Shown in pieces: positions 25,748-34,707 of a stretch of 64,000 nucleotides of DNA (position 1 is the stretch's first letter; every line of letters starts with the position of its first letter). The notes below the pieces were generated by a model. That model saw nothing but the letters and a program-made list of their open reading frames with translations, ran no database searches and was not told the origin of the DNA. This DNA is from Flavivirga spongiicola. GTDB taxonomy: Bacteria; Bacteroidota; Bacteroidia; Flavobacteriales; Flavobacteriaceae. The translations under genes were made by a program, and so were the position numbers. The stretch spans positions 97,001 through 161,000 of the forward strand of contig NZ_JAUOEO010000001.1 of the NCBI RefSeq assembly GCF_030540825.1. Direction: 5' to 3'.

Positions 25748-27445
25748 CTAATCTTCAAAAACATGTTTAGCATAATTCAATTGTAATGCATCATATCTAC
25801 CTTTAAGGTGGTGTAATCGGTTTTTAAAATTCTCCCAATCTCTTGATTCTTTTGATGACCAAACAACTTCAGACAATGCAGTCATTCTTGGTAAAATCAT
25901 ATATTCAACATAGTCAGTTGTTTCCATATATTCGCTCCAAACATTTCCTTGAGCTCCTAAAATATATTTTTGTTCCTCAACGGTTAACTCTTCTGGTGTT
26001 GGTTCGTAAGCATACACTTTTTCAACAGGTAACTCACCTCCTATGGCCAAAGGTTCTTTATCTTTATCTGCTTTTAAAACTTGGTAATGATCAAAATAAC
26101 AAGAGTGTCCTGGTGTCATAACTACATCGTGTTTTTGTTTTGCGGCTTCTATTCCGCCTTCAGTACCTCTCCAAGACATTACGGAAGCATTTGGTGCTAA
26201 ACCGCCTTCTAAAATTTCGTCCCAACCAATAATATTTTTTCCTTTTGAGTTTAAATATTTTTCAATTCTGGTAATAAAATAGCTTTGTAAATGATGTTCA
26301 TCTTTTAAACCTTCAGCTTTTATTCTAGCTTGACAACTTGGGCATTTTTTCCAATTATCTTTTGGGCATTCATCACCACCAATATGGATATAAGAAGCAG
26401 GAAATAAAGGAATGACTTCATCTAATACATCTTGTAAAAATGCAAAGGTTTCTTCTTTACCAGCACAAAAAACATCAGGAAAAACGCCCCATGTTTCTTG
26501 AACAATTTTAACGGTTCCATTTGCCTGAGCTTCTTTACTTGCTTCAGACATCATATCATTATGAACTGTCGTTTTTTCGTCAGGGAAACAACTTAGGTTT
26601 GGATAACCAGCAATGGCAGCACTACCATGACCAGGTAATTCTATTTCCGGAATTACAGTAACATGTTTCTCGGTAGCATAGGCTACTATTTCTTTAATAT
26701 CTTCTTGAGTATAAAACCCGCCATATTTTTTTTGATCATTTCCAGTTCCTGGATGATGTCCTATAATCGTTCCGTTTCTCCAAGCTCCTACCTCAGTAAG
26801 CTTTGGGTATTTTTTAATTTCTATTCTCCACCCCTGATCTTCTGTTAAATGCCAATGAAATGTATTCATTTTATGCATGGCGATTAAATCGATATATTTT
26901 TTTATAAAATCTACAGGGAAAAAATGGCGAGCCACATCTAAATGCATACCTCTATACTTATAACGAGGATTATCTTTTATTGCTACAGCTGGAATAGTTA
27001 ATTCTTTTAAAGTGCCATCACCAGTTTCCATACTTGCAGGCATTAATTGCCTCAAGGTTTGAATACCGTAAAACACGCCTTGTGCCGTTTTACCTGATAT
27101 TTCAATCTTATTAAAAGCTACATCTAACACATAACCTTCTTCATTTTCAATTGTATCATCTAATTTTAGTTCAATATTTCCTTTACCTTCTGAAGAAAAA
27201 GCCACTGTTTCACCTGTTGCAGCGCTTAACATTCCTGCTAAAAATTCGCCTTCATTTTTTAAAACTTCACTACTAACAATTTTAGTATTAGAATCCACTA
27301 AGAATTTACCCGTTAATAATTCCATCTTTAATGGTTTCGGGATAATTTGATAATCTTGTTCTGCATTTACCACTTCTTTGTATTTATTTGAACAAGAAAA
27401 ACTTAATAAGCTAATTAATGCTATAATTGACAACCTCTTTTTCAT
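25748..27445 (-). CDS. Beta-N-acetylhexosaminidase, family GH20, lipoprotein
   Basis: 565 residues, lipobox LSFSC (Cys18). An alpha/beta GH20b domain (about 30-155, YQIIPKPLKMELLTGKF) precedes the TIM barrel, which opens with YRGMHLDVARHFF and contains MNTFHWHLTEDQGWR. The catalytic Asp358-Glu359 pair is in IHIGGDE, the hallmark of substrate-assisted GH20 hydrolysis of terminal GlcNAc or GalNAc. Exported and lipid-anchored, probably acting in the periplasm or at the surface. Last gene of a four-gene unit with mutarotase, fucose permease and SDR, which links hexosamine release with fucose use. Confidence 0.92.
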   Translation of the reverse strand: MKKRLSIIALISLLSFSCSNKYKEVVNAEQDYQIIPKPLKMELLTGKFLVDSNTKIVSSEVLKNEGEFLAGMLSAATGETVAFSSEGKGNIELKLDDTIENEEGYVLDVAFNKIEISGKTAQGVFYGIQTLRQLMPASMETGDGTLKELTIPAVAIKDNPRYKYRGMHLDVARHFFPVDFIKKYIDLIAMHKMNTFHWHLTEDQGWRIEIKKYPKLTEVGAWRNGTIIGHHPGTGNDQKKYGGFYTQEDIKEIVAYATEKHVTVIPEIELPGHGSAAIAGYPNLSCFPDEKTTVHNDMMSEASKEAQANGTVKIVQETWGVFPDVFCAGKEETFAFLQDVLDEVIPLFPASYIHIGGDECPKDNWKKCPSCQARIKAEGLKDEHHLQSYFITRIEKYLNSKGKNIIGWDEILEGGLAPNASVMSWRGTEGGIEAAKQKHDVVMTPGHSCYFDHYQVLKADKDKEPLAIGGELPVEKVYAYEPTPEELTVEEQKYILGAQGNVWSEYMETTDYVEYMILPRMTALSEVVWSSKESRDWENFKNRLHHLKGRYDALQLNYAKHVFED

Positions 27446-27461
27446 ATTATTTTAGTGTTTA

Positions 27462-27791
27462 TTATAATTGATATATTTTATCCATCAAGAGCCATTTTTC
27501 GCCTTCTTTTGCTATAGGTAAGGCTTGTTGATATTTCCACATGAGTGTTTCCCACTCTTGTACTTTTGGGTTTCCTGCATCCATTTGAGATTTTTTTTCT
27601 AAAGAAAAAGTATCATTAACCTCCATAATCATAAACATTCTATTACCTATCAAATAAATCTCCAGTTCTTCAATACCTGAATTTTTAATACTTGCTGTAA
27701 TTTCCGGCCATATAAATTCATGGTATTTTTTGTATTCAGATATTCCTTTTGGATCATTCTTCAAATCTAATGCAAAACAATGTCTATTCAT
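27462..27791 (-). CDS. L-rhamnose/L-fucose mutarotase family protein
   Basis: 109 residues, the usual size of the RhaM/DUF718 mutarotase family. MNRHCFALDLKNDPKGISEY, HEFIWPEI, GIEELEIYLIGNRMFMIMEV and the C-terminal W-x-x-M-DKIYQL are typical. These enzymes interconvert alpha and beta anomers of 6-deoxyhexoses. Between a fucose permease and GH20 and next to a fucose-type dehydrogenase, an L-fucose mutarotase role is the best reading. Spacing to both neighbours is 12-16 bp, so it is co-transcribed. Confidence 0.85.
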   Translation of the reverse strand: MNRHCFALDLKNDPKGISEYKKYHEFIWPEITASIKNSGIEELEIYLIGNRMFMIMEVNDTFSLEKKSQMDAGNPKVQEWETLMWKYQQALPIAKEGEKWLLMDKIYQL

Positions 27792-27803
27792 AGTTTTTTA
27801 TTC

Positions 27804-29144
27804 TTAATTTGCATCGCTCTTAGTTATTAAATCGTATACTTTAAATGCTCTATAGCCATATAAAGCAACTACCAAAAAGCATATTAAAGGCAAGATAAAA
27901 GAGAAATTTACTTCGGGCACTCCCGCTATTCTGGTATCTGCATATCCTGAGCCACCAAAGTCTAGTATTAGCCCTTGTAAAATGGGCATAAAAGCACCAC
28001 CTACAATAGCCATCACTAAAAATGCTGAAGCTGGTTTAGCATCATCTCCCAATCCGTAAAGTGCAATCCCATAAATTGTAGGGAACATTAAAGACATACA
28101 AAAAGATACACAAACCAAGCTATATAGTCCGCCTAGTCCTTCAATAAAAATGGTTCCTAAGCAAAAGACAACAGCACCAAAAGACAACAACATTAATAAT
28201 TTTCCTGAATTAATGAACTTTAAAAGGTAGGTACATAAAAAACGTCCTAATAAAAATATTCCTAAAGCCATATATGCATAATTTACAGCTCTTCTGTTAT
28301 CAATTCCTAAATTTTCTGCATATTGGTAAATATAGGTCCAACACATAATTTGAGCGCCTACATAGAACATTTGTGCAATAACACCTCCAACAAATCTTTC
28401 TTTTTTGAAAATTCGTTGTATAGAACGCCACATACCGGTACTACTATCACTTTCTTTCTTTTCCGGCATTTTCACTATAGCAATAAGTATCATCATAAAA
28501 ATAACAAACAGACCTAAACCGACATAAGGATTTCTAATAACCAATAAGTCTGACGTTTTCACTGCTGCTTTGGCTGTTCCTGTTAATGTTTCATATATTC
28601 CATTTCCATTTGCATCTACATTGTCAGATTGCAGAGCTCCTAAAATAAATGTTTGAGCGACAAATAACCCGGACAAGGCTCCAACTGGATTAAATGCTTG
28701 TGCTAGATTTAAACGCTGTGTTGCAGTCTCTTCACTGCCCATTGCCATAATATATGGGTTTGCTGTAGTTTCTAAAAAAGCAAGACCAAATGTTAAAATA
28801 TAAAGTGCCGCTAAAAAGAAAAAATAGTTTTCCATGGCAGCAGCCGGATAAAACAACAAAGCTCCTGCAGCATATAATATAAGCCCAACCAATATACCTA
28901 CTTTATAAGAATATTTTTTAACTACAAAAGCAGCTGGAAGTGCCATCGTAAAATAGCCGCCATAAAAAGCTGCTTGAACCCAAGATGCTTGTGTGTTATT
29001 TAATTCTAAAATCTTTTTGAATGCAGATACCATCGGGTTTGTAATATCATTAGCAAAACCCCATAAAGCAAATAATGACGTTACTAAAATAAATGGAATT
29101 AAAACCTGCTTAGATACTATAGGAAGCTTTTGCGTGTCTTTCAT
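27804..29144 (-). CDS. fucP: FucP-like L-fucose:proton symporter (MFS)
   Basis: 446 residues with about 12 membrane helices. FILVTSLFALWGFANDITNP and VSAFKKILELNNTQASWVQ at the N-terminus, LFYPAAAMENYFFFLAALYI and GLAFLETTANPYI are signature stretches of the FHS (fucose-galactose-glucose:H+) branch of the major facilitator superfamily. Located in the cytoplasmic membrane, it should import free L-fucose released by the GH29 enzyme. The neighbouring mutarotase and dehydrogenase support fucose over glucose or galactose. 34 bp after the SDR gene, same transcript. Confidence 0.88.
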   Translation of the reverse strand: MKDTQKLPIVSKQVLIPFILVTSLFALWGFANDITNPMVSAFKKILELNNTQASWVQAAFYGGYFTMALPAAFVVKKYSYKVGILVGLILYAAGALLFYPAAAMENYFFFLAALYILTFGLAFLETTANPYIMAMGSEETATQRLNLAQAFNPVGALSGLFVAQTFILGALQSDNVDANGNGIYETLTGTAKAAVKTSDLLVIRNPYVGLGLFVIFMMILIAIVKMPEKKESDSSTGMWRSIQRIFKKERFVGGVIAQMFYVGAQIMCWTYIYQYAENLGIDNRRAVNYAYMALGIFLLGRFLCTYLLKFINSGKLLMLLSFGAVVFCLGTIFIEGLGGLYSLVCVSFCMSLMFPTIYGIALYGLGDDAKPASAFLVMAIVGGAFMPILQGLILDFGGSGYADTRIAGVPEVNFSFILPLICFLVVALYGYRAFKVYDLITKSDAN

Positions 29145-29178
29145 ATTTATGAATTATTAATTTGGTATTAGTATTAAA

Positions 29179-29961
29179 TTATTTTAAAGCTCTATCTAAG
29201 TGTGTATAGCCCCCATCTACAAATAGTAACTGCCCTGTGGTGTGGCTAGATTTTTCCGAAAGTAAAAATGTAACCGTATTAGCAATTTCTTCTGCTGTAG
29301 TCATTCTTTTTTCGAAAGGTATTTTCTCAACTATTTTTTGTAGTTTTTCTTCCGGATTGTCGAATGTTTTTATCCATCTATCGTATAAAGGTGTATAGCA
29401 TTCGGCTACAATTACGGCATTTACACGTATACTATAAGGCAATAATTCTACGGCCCATTCACGAGTTAATGCGTTACGACCACCATTGGCTGCAGCATAG
29501 GCAGATGTTCCTCCTTGTCCGGTAACCGAGGTTTTAGAACCTATATTAACTATAGCCCCTTTACTCTTTTTAAGTTCCGGAAGTGCATGGTGTCCCATTA
29601 AATAATAATGTGTTAAATTACGGTTTATGGACCTTAAAAAATCTTCGTGATTTCCGTTTTCTAGACCTACACCATCATTTATTCCAGCATTGTTAACCAG
29701 TCCATCAATACGTCCAAATTCTTTAACAACTTGCTCTACAGCTTCTTTACATTGTTTTGCATCTGTAAGTTCAGCAAAAGCATAAGACGCATTACCACCA
29801 TAATCTTTAATAGCTTTAACAGCATCCAGAATGTTTGGTTTGTTTCTACCAATAATTACAGGAATAGCTCCTTCATTTGCTAGTACATTACAAATACCAT
29901 TTCCTATACCTTTAGACCCTCCGGTTACTAGTATTACTTTATCTTTTAATTTTAAATCCAT
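29179..29961 (-). CDS. SDR-family oxidoreductase, probable L-fucose dehydrogenase
   Basis: 260 residues with the classical SDR layout: TGGSKGIG at 13-20 (NAD(P) binding), NNAG at 90-93 and S142. The active-site stretch reads SAYAAANGGRNALTREWA, so the canonical YxxxK is Tyr155 with Asn159 where the catalytic Lys should be. The C-terminal TTGQLLFVDGGYTHLDRAL is intact. It should oxidise L-fucose to L-fucono-lactone in the cytoplasm, the first step of the non-phosphorylated pathway; 2-keto-3-deoxy-fuconate dehydrogenase is an alternative. First gene of the SDR-fucP-mutarotase-GH20 unit, with a promoter-like module about 450 bp upstream. Confidence 0.78.
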   Translation of the reverse strand: MDLKLKDKVILVTGGSKGIGNGICNVLANEGAIPVIIGRNKPNILDAVKAIKDYGGNASYAFAELTDAKQCKEAVEQVVKEFGRIDGLVNNAGINDGVGLENGNHEDFLRSINRNLTHYYLMGHHALPELKKSKGAIVNIGSKTSVTGQGGTSAYAAANGGRNALTREWAVELLPYSIRVNAVIVAECYTPLYDRWIKTFDNPEEKLQKIVEKIPFEKRMTTAEEIANTVTFLLSEKSSHTTGQLLFVDGGYTHLDRALK

Positions 29962-30055
29962 TTAAATTTTAGTTTTTCAATAAATATTCCAAAACATTCT
30001 TAATCTTTCTGTTATAATACCAAATAAACAGTAAGTAAGCCTTATAATTCGTTTC

Positions 30056-30328
30056 TATCACACTCAGATAAATAATAAAATAAAAGGTTTAACCCCAGAG
30101 CAAGCTCTGGCCTTTGAAAATCGCCCCAAGGGTTGAGGTATTAAACCTAAGATCCCGTTAGATACCGAAGCAAGTTCAGCACATGAAGCGGGATTAGCCT
30201 GCCACGACAAAGGCGTGGTTCAACTAGCTGTTTTGAAGGCATTGCTTCGCAACTTTTCAAAACAAAGTTTCACTAATAAAACCATAACTAGGCTATGCTT
30301 GGATTTTATTATTTATCTGAGTGTGATA
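30056..30328. mobile_element. MITE-like element with perfect 26-bp terminal inverted repeats
   Basis: The ends are TATCACACTCAGATAAATAA plus TAAAAT at 30056-30081 and its exact reverse complement at 30303-30328. The 273-bp interior is GC-richer than its surroundings and has no ORF. It contains several stems: CCAGAG/CTCTGG around 30095-30110, ATCCCG/CGGGAT (30152-30157, 30189-30194), CCACG/CGTGG (30202-30218) and GTTTTGAA/TTCAAAAC (30230-30237, 30256-30263). The outermost TA on each side would fit a TA target duplication; a TATAATTC octamer also occurs on both sides but is 5 bp away from the left end. This looks like a non-autonomous transposable or REP-like element. No transposase is present in the window. 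Confidence 0.65.
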
Positions 30329-30410
30329 TAATTCAAATTATTTAAGGCTCATTTTAAAATTCATTTGGCATAAAAGTTAAACTAACATACCTAATAATAA
30401 AGAATTTTTA

Positions 30411-30473
30411 ACAAAAATAATTTTTGAATGAATTTATATCTACCAATAAAAGGACTTTAACTGATACTTTTTT
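30411..30473 (-). promoter_or_regulatory. Shared promoter-like module, copy 1 (SDR-fucP-GH20 operon)
   Basis: Over 63 ungapped positions, 50 match the module at 37933-37995. On the minus strand it contains TATTTTTG (30412-30419), fitting the Bacteroidota -7 consensus TAnnTTTG, and a TTG 24 bp further upstream inside TTTTATTGGTAGATATA, the longest identical block. It points toward the SDR gene but lies about 450 bp from its start, with the 273-bp inverted-repeat element between. Confidence 0.6.
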
Positions 30474-30613
30474 GATTTAAAAAAGTTCAAACGACAGTTA
30501 AAAGAGTTTTATAGCAAAATAATTTTCTGTTAATTGACTCTTTGTTCTTTTTTAATTTAAATTCATGATTTTGTTTACCCGATTAATATCCCCATTTCTG
30601 CAAAACTAGCTAC

Positions 30614-30663
30614 CAAATAAAAAATGACTCATTTTCGCTATAATTAAAAAACTTTAAATGAGT
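30614..30663 (-). terminator. Terminator of the lactonase-containing operon
   Basis: On the minus strand ACTCATTT (30663-30656) pairs with AAATGAGT (30634-30627) and is followed by a T-rich run (TTTTTTATTT, 30623-30614). It begins 8 bp past the stop of the fuconolactonase gene. One arm belongs to a copy of the GAACTCATTTA intergenic repeat (30646-30670). Confidence 0.6.
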
Positions 30664-30670
30664 TCATAAT

Positions 30671-31495
30671 CTATAAATTGTAAAAACGTATCGCGTTATT
30701 ACCCATTATTTTTATTTTGTCATCTGATGAAAACCTTGAAATATAGGTTTCAATAATATTTAATTGTTCTTGATATTCTGCTGCTAACAAACATACGGGC
30801 CAGTCTGAACCATACATGATTCTATCTATTCCAAAAGCTTCAAAAACCACATCTAAATACGGTTGAAAATCTGACAATCTCCATTGCTTTAAATCGGCTT
30901 CTGTTACCATTCCTGAGACTTTACAATATACATTTGGTGCTTTGGCTAATGTTGACATGTTGATCTTCCAATCATGAATTTTCGCATCCTTTATATACGG
31001 TTTTGCTATGTGATCTAACACGAATTTTTGATTTGGAAATTCTCTAACCAATTGAATTGCCGCTTCCAATTGTGGTGGAAACACTAAAATATCATAAGTC
31101 AAATTAAATTGTTGCAGCTTGCTAATTCCGTTTTGAAAATCTTTTCTTAACATAAAATCATTAGCTTCGGCCTGTACAATGTGCCGAACACCTTTTAATA
31201 TGTTATTTTTAGAGTAATATTCAAGACGTTCCTCTACATTATCACTCAAAAGATCAACCCATCCTACGACTCCTTTTATAAAAGGGTTTTCTATAGCACA
31301 TTGTAAAAGAAAATCTGTTTCATTTTCAGATTGGTCTGCTTGTACCGCTATACAACCATCTATTGTATTAGCTTCAAGAATAGGTTTTAAATCTTGAGGT
31401 AAAAAATCTTTCCGGATTACCGTCATAGAATCATCAATCCAAGCATCACGTACGGGATTGTATTTCCAAAAGTGTTGATGTGCATCTATTTTCAT
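30671..31495 (-). CDS. Amidohydrolase-family lactonase, probable L-fuconolactonase
   Basis: 274 residues, typical for amidohydrolase-2 lactonases. Metal-binding H6 and H8 are in MKIDAHQHFW. VLDHIAKP supplies a further His, and YGSDWPV the catalytic Asp. These enzymes open sugar-1,5- or 1,4-lactones. Placed downstream of the triple esterase and near the fucose dehydrogenase gene, it should hydrolyse L-fuconolactone to L-fuconate in the cytoplasm. The gene starts 10 bp after the stop of the triple esterase and ends at a terminator. Confidence 0.85.
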   Translation of the reverse strand: MKIDAHQHFWKYNPVRDAWIDDSMTVIRKDFLPQDLKPILEANTIDGCIAVQADQSENETDFLLQCAIENPFIKGVVGWVDLLSDNVEERLEYYSKNNILKGVRHIVQAEANDFMLRKDFQNGISKLQQFNLTYDILVFPPQLEAAIQLVREFPNQKFVLDHIAKPYIKDAKIHDWKINMSTLAKAPNVYCKVSGMVTEADLKQWRLSDFQPYLDVVFEAFGIDRIMYGSDWPVCLLAAEYQEQLNIIETYISRFSSDDKIKIMGNNAIRFYNL

Positions 31496-31505
31496 TATTA
31501 AAAGG

Positions 31506-33653
31506 CTATTTAATCAATTTATTATATTGTTCTCTAATAAATGCTCCCCAAGCATTATAACCTCCAGGGTTTAAGTGGATACCATCTCCTCCATAATAGT
31601 CCTTTTTTAAATCACCATTTTCATCACTAAAAGCCTTTAGCATATTATAATAATGGACATGCTTTTTGGAGGCTAAATGCGAAATCAATTCGTGTATCTT
31701 ATTGTATTTTTTTCTTGCACCTGAATCTACTTTTGTACCGGTTGGTAATGGGCCAAAAAATAATATTTTAGATTTGGGAAGTTTTTCTTCTATCAATTTA
31801 ATGTCTAGCGCAATGCCTTCGGCTATTTCTTCAGCCGTGTTAAATGCAAAATTATTAACTCCTATTGCTAGGGTAACCATTTTAGGGTCTCCCTTATCAT
31901 AATATCCATTTTTCAACCTCCAAGCAACGTGCTCTGTTCTGTCACCAGAAATCCCAGCACTTACCCAATTTAGGTCTTTAAAATAAATATCTGCAGCTTG
32001 TTGACCGGGTTTATATGTGGTAAGTGTACGACTCCCTCCCCAGCCTTGTGTAATGGAGTTTCCTATTAATAATAAATCAAGTTTTCCCGAATTACGAATC
32101 AAAGAATCAATATCTTTCATCTGATACCACCAGCCTTTTCCTTCTTCCCAACCGGCAGCAGAGCGGTATTCTGATCCGGGTGCTATAATAGTTGCAAAAT
32201 TAATTTTACGCTTAGTAGCTTGTAAAATAAAATCTACAATGGGTGTTGAGTTTTCTAAACTGTGTGGATGATGCCCAACATCTGCTTTATAAATGGTCGA
32301 AATATTTCCGCCAGCTTCTTCAATTTTTTGTTCGAATAAACGCGTGTTTTCATTTACTGGAACCACCTTATCTGCTTCACCACAAACGTGCATCATAGGA
32401 AACCCTGCTTTGGCAATACTAGCTGTTTTATGTATTGGATTTCCTTTAAAATCTACTAATGCTTTTTCTGAAGCAATATGATACATCTTTTTAAAAATTT
32501 CCCAATCATCAGCACTTCCAATACCTTTTCCTTTACCTCCAGGCCAACTTGTTCCATCTAAAACAGGAGCATCGGCATAGATACAAGCTACTTTTTCAGG
32601 ATTTTCGGCTGCCCAATTATAGACTATTAAACCACCACGACTCATTCCTTCTAAAACTACTTTTTTTGAAAACCCGTTTTCAATCATTAATTTATAAAAA
32701 TTATTCCAACGATCTACAGCTTCTCCATTTCCAAAAAAATGAGCAACATCACAATATGCAATATGAAAACCTCTTTCTAATAAAGCCATATCGGTTTGCG
32801 GTTCATGCCCCCAAAACCGTGCACGTAGCACCCAAGGTTTACCTTCTGCTATCCGTTTTGGTTCTACTATTTTACAAGGATTAGAATTATATTGAAAATC
32901 CGTTTGGGTAAATCCATGAAAATCAAACTGCTTTATTTCCGCAATTCTTGAGAGGTCAAATCCTTGACTATTTTTAGCTGTCTTTTGAACTATAGCTTCG
33001 TACAACCTCCTAGCGATTCGTGTAGCGCCTAATGATGAAGGATGAACGCCATCTGGAAGAAGGCTTGGTGAGTCAATAAACAGTTGATACAGGTCAATGA
33101 CTTCACTTTTTGTATCATAAGCTACTTTTTGCGTTAATGGAATGATTTTATTTTTTATGATAGGATTCCAAATACTGGTAGTATCTTCTAAAAAAGAAGG
33201 AACCGGGAGTAATAAAACAATTCTGGTATCTTTATTCTTGTTCTTAAAAGATTGTATCAATTCTTTATAATCGGTTTCAAAATCCGTATCTAAATAAACT
33301 CTATTTTGTTGCTTGGTATCATTAGTTCCTAATTTTATAAATACCACATCTGGAGTGAACTCTAAAGCTTCTTGGTATGCATTAGACTCCCAATATGGAT
33401 CATCTCCTTTTTTTAATAAGGTATTTCCACTCACTCCAAAATTCTCAACAAAATAAGCATCTCCTAACATGGCCTGTAATTGCTTTGGATATGCGTTCTG
33501 TTCTCTATTTGATACACCTGCCCCGTAGGTAATACTATTACCTATACAAGCAATTTTTATAGGCTTCGCTTTGTTGGCTATTTCTTTACATCCTAGACAA
33601 GACAAAACAATTAAAAAATGAACTACTAACTTTAATAAATATTTAACTTCCAT
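31506..33653 (-). CDS. Triple-domain esterase lipoprotein: SGNH - alpha/beta hydrolase - SGNH
   Basis: 715 residues, lipobox CLGC (Cys22). Domain 1 (about 30-222) is an SGNH hydrolase: S40 in GNSIT, N111 in GTND, D201 and H204 in DGVHP. Domain 2 (about 240-485) is an alpha/beta hydrolase with nucleophile S338 in GMSRGG, a likely acid Asp428 (GEADKVVPV) and a His near 461-464 (GHHPH). Domain 3 (about 520-715) is a second SGNH hydrolase: S533 in GNSIT, an Asn at 600-601 (GVNN), D690 and H693 in GDGIHLNPGG. All three catalytic sets look intact. A role in removing acetyl or other acyl esters from the glycan is inferred from context. Three esterase domains in one chain is unusual. Confidence 0.82.
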   Translation of the reverse strand: MEVKYLLKLVVHFLIVLSCLGCKEIANKAKPIKIACIGNSITYGAGVSNREQNAYPKQLQAMLGDAYFVENFGVSGNTLLKKGDDPYWESNAYQEALEFTPDVVFIKLGTNDTKQQNRVYLDTDFETDYKELIQSFKNKNKDTRIVLLLPVPSFLEDTTSIWNPIIKNKIIPLTQKVAYDTKSEVIDLYQLFIDSPSLLPDGVHPSSLGATRIARRLYEAIVQKTAKNSQGFDLSRIAEIKQFDFHGFTQTDFQYNSNPCKIVEPKRIAEGKPWVLRARFWGHEPQTDMALLERGFHIAYCDVAHFFGNGEAVDRWNNFYKLMIENGFSKKVVLEGMSRGGLIVYNWAAENPEKVACIYADAPVLDGTSWPGGKGKGIGSADDWEIFKKMYHIASEKALVDFKGNPIHKTASIAKAGFPMMHVCGEADKVVPVNENTRLFEQKIEEAGGNISTIYKADVGHHPHSLENSTPIVDFILQATKRKINFATIIAPGSEYRSAAGWEEGKGWWYQMKDIDSLIRNSGKLDLLLIGNSITQGWGGSRTLTTYKPGQQAADIYFKDLNWVSAGISGDRTEHVAWRLKNGYYDKGDPKMVTLAIGVNNFAFNTAEEIAEGIALDIKLIEEKLPKSKILFFGPLPTGTKVDSGARKKYNKIHELISHLASKKHVHYYNMLKAFSDENGDLKKDYYGGDGIHLNPGGYNAWGAFIREQYNKLIK

Positions 33654-33741
33654 CTATATCTAATTATTGAACCCATCTGTGCTACACGCCGTATATAAAA
33701 AAATCATGAACTACATTTTGTTTACTATTCTCCCTAATTGT

Positions 33742-34596
33742 TTATTTATATGCTTTCGTTATTTGTTTTGATGTGCCTAAACCATCTATCCCTAATTCTA
33801 CGACATCTCCCGGTTTAAGATACTTTGGTGGGTCAAAACCTAAACCAACTCCAAATGGTGTACCGGTAGAAATAACATCTCCCGGTAGTAAGGTCATAAA
33901 CTGGCTAATGTAACTTACTACTTCCTGTACATTAAAAATAAAATCGGAAGTATTACTATTTTGTACCATGTCTCCATTAAGTTTTAACCATAAGTTTAGA
34001 TTATTCGGATTTGGTATTTCGTCTTGAGTAGCAATAAAAGGACCTAAGGGTGCAAACGTATCACAACCTTTACCTTTACACCATTGTCCTTCTTTCTCTA
34101 TTTGAAAAGCTCTTTCACTAACATCATTATGTAATACATAACCTGCTATATGCTCTAAAGCATTTGCCTCTTCTACATAAGATGCTTTTTTACCTATTAC
34201 AATAGCTAGTTCAACTTCCCAATCGGTTTTTTCGCTTCCTTTTGGGATAATAATGTCATCATTGGGCCCTACAATGGCACTGGTAGATTTAAAGAACAAT
34301 ACAGGTTCTTTTGGAATTGCCATGCCACTCTCTGCAGCATGTTGCGCATAATTTAGTCCCACACAAACCAATTTGGAAGGTCTAACTAATGGAGATCCTA
34401 AACGGGCATCGCCACTAATTATCGGGCACGTTGGCCCATTATTCTTTAACCATAATGCTAAACGTTCTACTCCTTCTGTTCCGAAGAAATTTTCGTTATA
34501 ATCTTCACCAAATGCTGATACATCTATTCTCGATCCATCTTCTAATTCTATACCTGGTTTTTCATTGCCTACTGCTCCAAATCGTATTAATTTCAT
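33742..34596 (-). CDS. Fumarylacetoacetate-hydrolase-family protein, probable 2,4-diketo-3-deoxy-L-fuconate hydrolase
   Basis: 284 residues. The FAH core is clear: KLVCVGLNYAQHAAESG, KSTSAIVGPNDDIIIPKGSE, the metal-ligand segment DWEVELAIVIGKKA, HNDVSERAFQ, GKGCDTFAPLGPFI and the C-terminal PGDVISTGTPFGVGLG. In the non-phosphorylated L-fucose route this family cleaves 2,4-diketo-3-deoxy-L-fuconate to pyruvate and L-lactate. That role is assigned from the fucose neighbourhood; by sequence alone other acylpyruvate substrates are possible. Cytoplasmic. 111 bp downstream of GH29. Confidence 0.83.
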   Translation of the reverse strand: MKLIRFGAVGNEKPGIELEDGSRIDVSAFGEDYNENFFGTEGVERLALWLKNNGPTCPIISGDARLGSPLVRPSKLVCVGLNYAQHAAESGMAIPKEPVLFFKSTSAIVGPNDDIIIPKGSEKTDWEVELAIVIGKKASYVEEANALEHIAGYVLHNDVSERAFQIEKEGQWCKGKGCDTFAPLGPFIATQDEIPNPNNLNLWLKLNGDMVQNSNTSDFIFNVQEVVSYISQFMTLLPGDVISTGTPFGVGLGFDPPKYLKPGDVVELGIDGLGTSKQITKAYK

Positions 34597-34707
34597 TTTT
34601 TCCTTTTGATTATTTCTCTCTTTAATTTTAGCTATATTTCTGTTATTCTTTGGTTTTTTAAAACCGTTTTGATAGCCTTTTCTAGCTTAGCAAATATAAT
34701 TTCTGTT

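Larger units (their letters stand above)
29962..30670. other. Intergenic region with promoter module, inverted-repeat element and terminator
   Basis: 709 bp without a gene. From right to left it holds the terminator of the lactonase transcript (30614-30663), a promoter-like module (30411-30473), and a 273-bp inverted-repeat element (30056-30328). The last ~95 bp before the SDR start show nothing recognisable. The stretch 30474-30613 is AT-rich without visible features. Confidence 0.6.

Noticed and set aside
30056..30328. Invertible promoter (phase-variable switch) bounded by inverted repeats
   Set aside because: The promoter-like module lies outside the element and no invertase gene is nearby, so a MITE-like origin is preferred, though inversion cannot be excluded without read data.
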